Positions 6,073 through 8,203 of a stretch of 8,203 nucleotides of DNA are shown piece by piece. Both the position numbers and the translations under genes were made by a program. This DNA is from Betaproteobacteria bacterium. Its GTDB lineage: Bacteria > Pseudomonadota > Gammaproteobacteria > Burkholderiales > Usitatibacteraceae. Numbering within the stretch: position 1 is the stretch's first letter; the number at the start of each line of letters is the position of its first letter. The stretch covers positions 13,336 through 21,538 of the forward strand of contig PQAI01000287.1 of assembly GCA_003105245.1 (NCBI GenBank), given 5' to 3'. A model generated the notes under the pieces. That model was given only the letters and a program-made list of their open reading frames with translations, was not told the origin of the DNA and ran no database searches.

Positions 6073-7864
6073 GCCGAAGGCGTTCCTCGCCGGGCTGCCC
6101 AACCTTCCCGGGGTCTACCGGTTCCTGAACGCGGCCGGCGAGGTGATCTACGTCGGCAAGGCGCGCGAGCTCAGGAAGCGCGTGTCGTCGTACTTCCAGA
6201 AGACGCTCGCGAGCCCCCGCACCGCCCTCATGGTCCAGCAGGTCGCCGGCGCCGAGACCACCGTCACGCGCACCGAGGCCGAGGCGCTCATCCTCGAGAA
6301 CAACCTCATCAAGGCGCTGCAGCCGCGCTACAACGTCCTCTTCCGCGACGACAAGAGCTACGGCTACATCCTGGTGACCGGCCACCGCTTCCCGCAGATC
6401 CGCTTCTACCGGGGCGTGCAGGACAAGGCCAACCGCTACTTCGGCCCGTTCCCCAGCACCTGGGCGGCGCGCGAGACCATCGGCCACCTGCAGAAGATCT
6501 TCCGCCTGCGCACCTGCGACGACACGGTGTTCAGCCACCGCTCGCGCCCCTGCCTGCTGGCGCAGATCCGCCGCTGCTCGGCCCCGTGCGTGGGCGCGGT
6601 GGGCGAGGAGGACTACCGCCGCGACGTCGAGCACGCCGCCAAGTTCCTCGAGGGCCGCGAGGACGACGTGGTCGACGACCTCACGCGCAAGATGCAGGAC
6701 GCCTCCGACCGCCAGGACTACGAGGCCGCCGCGCGCTTCCGCGACGAGATCCGCATGCTGCAGCGCATCCTCTCCGGGCAGGCGGTGGAGGCGGCAGGCG
6801 CCCGCGACGCGGATATCGTGGCCGCGGTCGAGAAGGAGGGGACCTGGTGCGTGACGCTCGCCATGGTCCGCTCCGGCCGCCACCTGGGCGACCGCAGCTT
6901 CTTCCCGCAGAACGCCGGCGGCAGCGACGCGGCCACGGTCGTCGAGGCCTTCCTCGCCCAGCACTACGCGGTGCAGCCGGTGCCCTCGCGCGTGATCGCC
7001 GACGCGCTGCAGGACGCCCCCGCGATGGGCGAGCTCCTCGCGGCCATCGCCGCGCGCCCGGTGGCGATCGTCACCCGCCCCCAGGGGGAGGCCCGCCTGT
7101 GGCTGGAGATGGCGCGCAAGAACGCCGAGATCTCGCTCGCCGGGCGCCTGGCCGCGCAGGCCACCCAGGAGGCGAGGGGGACGGCGCTCACGGAGTTCCT
7201 CGGGGCCCAGGCGCCGGTGGCGAGGATCGAGTGCTTCGACATCAGCCACACGATGGGGGAGGCCACCGTGGCCTCCTGCGTGGTCTACGACAAGGGCGGC
7301 ATGCAGCCTTCCGAGTACCGGCGCTTCAACGTGAAGGACGTGGCAGCCGGCGACGACTACGGCGCCATGCGCTACGCGCTGGAGGCGCGCTACCGCAAGC
7401 TCGCGGAGGGCGAGGGCCGGGTGCCGGACCTCGTCCTCATCGACGGCGGCACCGGGCAGCTCAATGCGGCGATCGGGGTGATGCAGGACCTCGGGCTCGC
7501 CGACATCGCCATGGTGGGCGTGGCCAAGGGCGAGGAGAGGAAGCCCGGGCTCGAGCAGCTCTTCGTGGCGGGCGAGGAGGGCGCGCGGCGGCTTCCCCCG
7601 GACCACCCGGCGCTGCACCTCATCCAGCAGGTCCGCGACGAGGCCCACCGCTTCGCCATCACCGGACACCGCGCCCGGCGCGGCAAGGCCCGCACCGCCT
7701 CGCGCCTGGAGGACATCGGCTCCGTCGGGCCGAAGCGACGCCAGAAGCTCCTGGCCCACTTCGGAGGGTTGCAGGGCGTGATGGCCGCGAGCGTCGACGA
7801 CCTCGCCCGCGTGGAGGGGATCAGCCGTAAACTGGCGGAACGCATCTACAACGAGCTGCACTGA
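6062..7864 (+). CDS. uvrC: UvrABC excision nuclease subunit C
   Basis: UvrC makes both incisions, 3' and then 5' of bulky DNA lesions, during nucleotide excision repair after recruitment by UvrB. The 600-residue product has all domains. The GIY-YIG nuclease at about 13-95 has Tyr19, Tyr30, Gly32, Lys33, Arg40 and an acidic residue near Glu79. Four cysteines at 152, 164, 172 and 176 have the spacing of the iron-sulfur cluster ligands reported for E. coli UvrC. A UVR motif at about 200-236 contacts UvrB. The RNase H-like nuclease includes ECFDISH with Asp393, LIDGGTGQ with Asp461 and RDEAH with His529. Tandem helix-hairpin-helix motifs span about 545-600. The GTG at 6062 aligns with the start of other UvrC proteins (KAFL before PGVY). 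It overlaps nagZ by 11 bases and has no clear Shine-Dalgarno sequence. Confidence 0.98.
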   Translation: MAFEPKAFLAGLPNLPGVYRFLNAAGEVIYVGKARELRKRVSSYFQKTLASPRTALMVQQVAGAETTVTRTEAEALILENNLIKALQPRYNVLFRDDKSYGYILVTGHRFPQIRFYRGVQDKANRYFGPFPSTWAARETIGHLQKIFRLRTCDDTVFSHRSRPCLLAQIRRCSAPCVGAVGEEDYRRDVEHAAKFLEGREDDVVDDLTRKMQDASDRQDYEAAARFRDEIRMLQRILSGQAVEAAGARDADIVAAVEKEGTWCVTLAMVRSGRHLGDRSFFPQNAGGSDAATVVEAFLAQHYAVQPVPSRVIADALQDAPAMGELLAAIAARPVAIVTRPQGEARLWLEMARKNAEISLAGRLAAQATQEARGTALTEFLGAQAPVARIECFDISHTMGEATVASCVVYDKGGMQPSEYRRFNVKDVAAGDDYGAMRYALEARYRKLAEGEGRVPDLVLIDGGTGQLNAAIGVMQDLGLADIAMVGVAKGEERKPGLEQLFVAGEEGARRLPPDHPALHLIQQVRDEAHRFAITGHRARRGKARTASRLEDIGSVGPKRRQKLLAHFGGLQGVMAASVDDLARVEGISRKLAERIYNELH

Positions 7865-8203
7865 ATGCTGCCGAAGGAGCACACCCTCCCGCTCATCCTC
7901 ACGTACCTGCGGATCCTCGCGATCCCGCTGTTCGTGGCGGTGCTCTACGTGCCGGAGTCGTGGATCGCCGAGCGCACCGCGAGCGTGATCTCGATGTGGA
8001 TCTTCATCCTGGCGGCGATCACCGACTGGGCCGACGGCTACCTCGCGCGCAAGTGGAACCAGACCACGCCCTTCGGCGCCTTCCTCGACCCGGTGGCCGA
8101 CAAGCTCATGGTGGCCGCCGCGCTCATCGTCCTCACCGAGAAGGGATTCGTGGACCCGCTCGCCACCCTGATCATCATCTCGCGCGAGATCACCATCTCG
8201 GCG
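7865..8203 (+). CDS. pgsA: CDP-diacylglycerol--glycerol-3-phosphate phosphatidyltransferase, 5' part
   Basis: PgsA makes phosphatidylglycerophosphate from CDP-diacylglycerol and glycerol 3-phosphate at the inner membrane, the committed step towards phosphatidylglycerol and cardiolipin. The first 113 codons are present and the gene runs off the window. The complete CDP-alcohol phosphatidyltransferase signature is visible: Asp54, Asp57, Gly58, Ala61, Arg62, Gly71, Asp75 and Asp79 in the required spacing. Hydrophobic segments lie at about 8-29, 39-53 and 80-94. The N-terminal LTYLRILAIP matches the usual LTWLRI start of PgsA. The ATG directly abuts the uvrC stop (TGA then ATG) and lacks an obvious Shine-Dalgarno sequence. 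The uvrC-pgsA pair is common in proteobacteria, which favours PgsA over other family members such as phosphatidylserine synthase. Confidence 0.93.
   Translation, partial: MLPKEHTLPLILTYLRILAIPLFVAVLYVPESWIAERTASVISMWIFILAAITDWADGYLARKWNQTTPFGAFLDPVADKLMVAAALIVLTEKGFVDPLATLIIISREITISA

Noticed and set aside
4492..6102. Antisense open frame of 536 codons across acpS and nagZ
   Set aside because: Very GC-rich coding DNA leaves long stop-free antisense frames. The translation is rich in Arg, Gly, His and Ala with no recognisable motif, and the + strand genes are unambiguous.
6586..7830. Second + strand open frame inside uvrC
   Set aside because: The product is Arg/Gly/Pro low complexity, and the UvrC frame carries every conserved catalytic residue across the same bases.
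7828..7833. TAAACT near the end of uvrC as a -10 box for pgsA
   Set aside because: Only four of six matches and no -35 element in position; too weak to list as a feature.
6011..7882. Antisense open frame of 623 codons opposite uvrC
   Set aside because: It is a shadow of uvrC third-position GC bias, composed mainly of Arg, Ala, Gly, Leu and Val, with no family motif.

Overview
The window is a gap-free piece of a housekeeping gene cluster with every gene on the + strand. Its order is lepA (3' end), lepB, a DUF4845 gene, rnc, era, recO, pdxJ, acpS, nagZ, uvrC and pgsA (5' part). The lepB / DUF4845 / rnc / era / recO / pdxJ / acpS / nagZ order, the very high GC content and the strong preference for G/C at third codon positions point to a betaproteobacterium (Burkholderiales, Nitrosomonadales or Rhodocyclales type). 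The exact lineage cannot be read from this stretch. I see no mobile element, phage gene, CRISPR array, RNA gene, integration scar or compositional island.

Layout: positions 1-144 carry the end of elongation factor 4, and lepB starts on the next base. lepB encodes a signal peptidase I with an unusually long, membrane-rich N-terminus. The small DUF4845 membrane protein gene follows. rnc, era, recO, pdxJ and acpS are then chained by four successive 4-base stop/start overlaps (GTGA, GTGA, ATGA, GTGA). nagZ begins 9 bases after acpS behind a strong Shine-Dalgarno sequence. uvrC starts inside the last 11 bases of nagZ, and pgsA starts on the base after the uvrC stop and runs off the window. Only 34 of 8203 bases lie outside genes (gaps of 17, 8 and 9 bases), so no gene-free stretch exceeds 300 bases and there is no room for an intergenic promoter or terminator.

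The genes serve ribosome function (lepA, rnc, era), protein export and envelope (lepB, DUF4845, nagZ, pgsA), cofactor supply (pdxJ for pyridoxal phosphate, acpS for holo-acyl carrier protein) and DNA repair (recO, uvrC). The window is probably read as one long transcript. Two AT-rich patches buried in lepB and recO, written in codons rare for this DNA, are candidate internal promoters.

I did not find a convincing undescribed system. The items most worth a second look are the extended LepB membrane anchor, the uncharacterised DUF4845 protein with its prepilin-like N-terminus, the split between ATG starts with Shine-Dalgarno sequences and GTG starts without them, and the two AT-rich patches.
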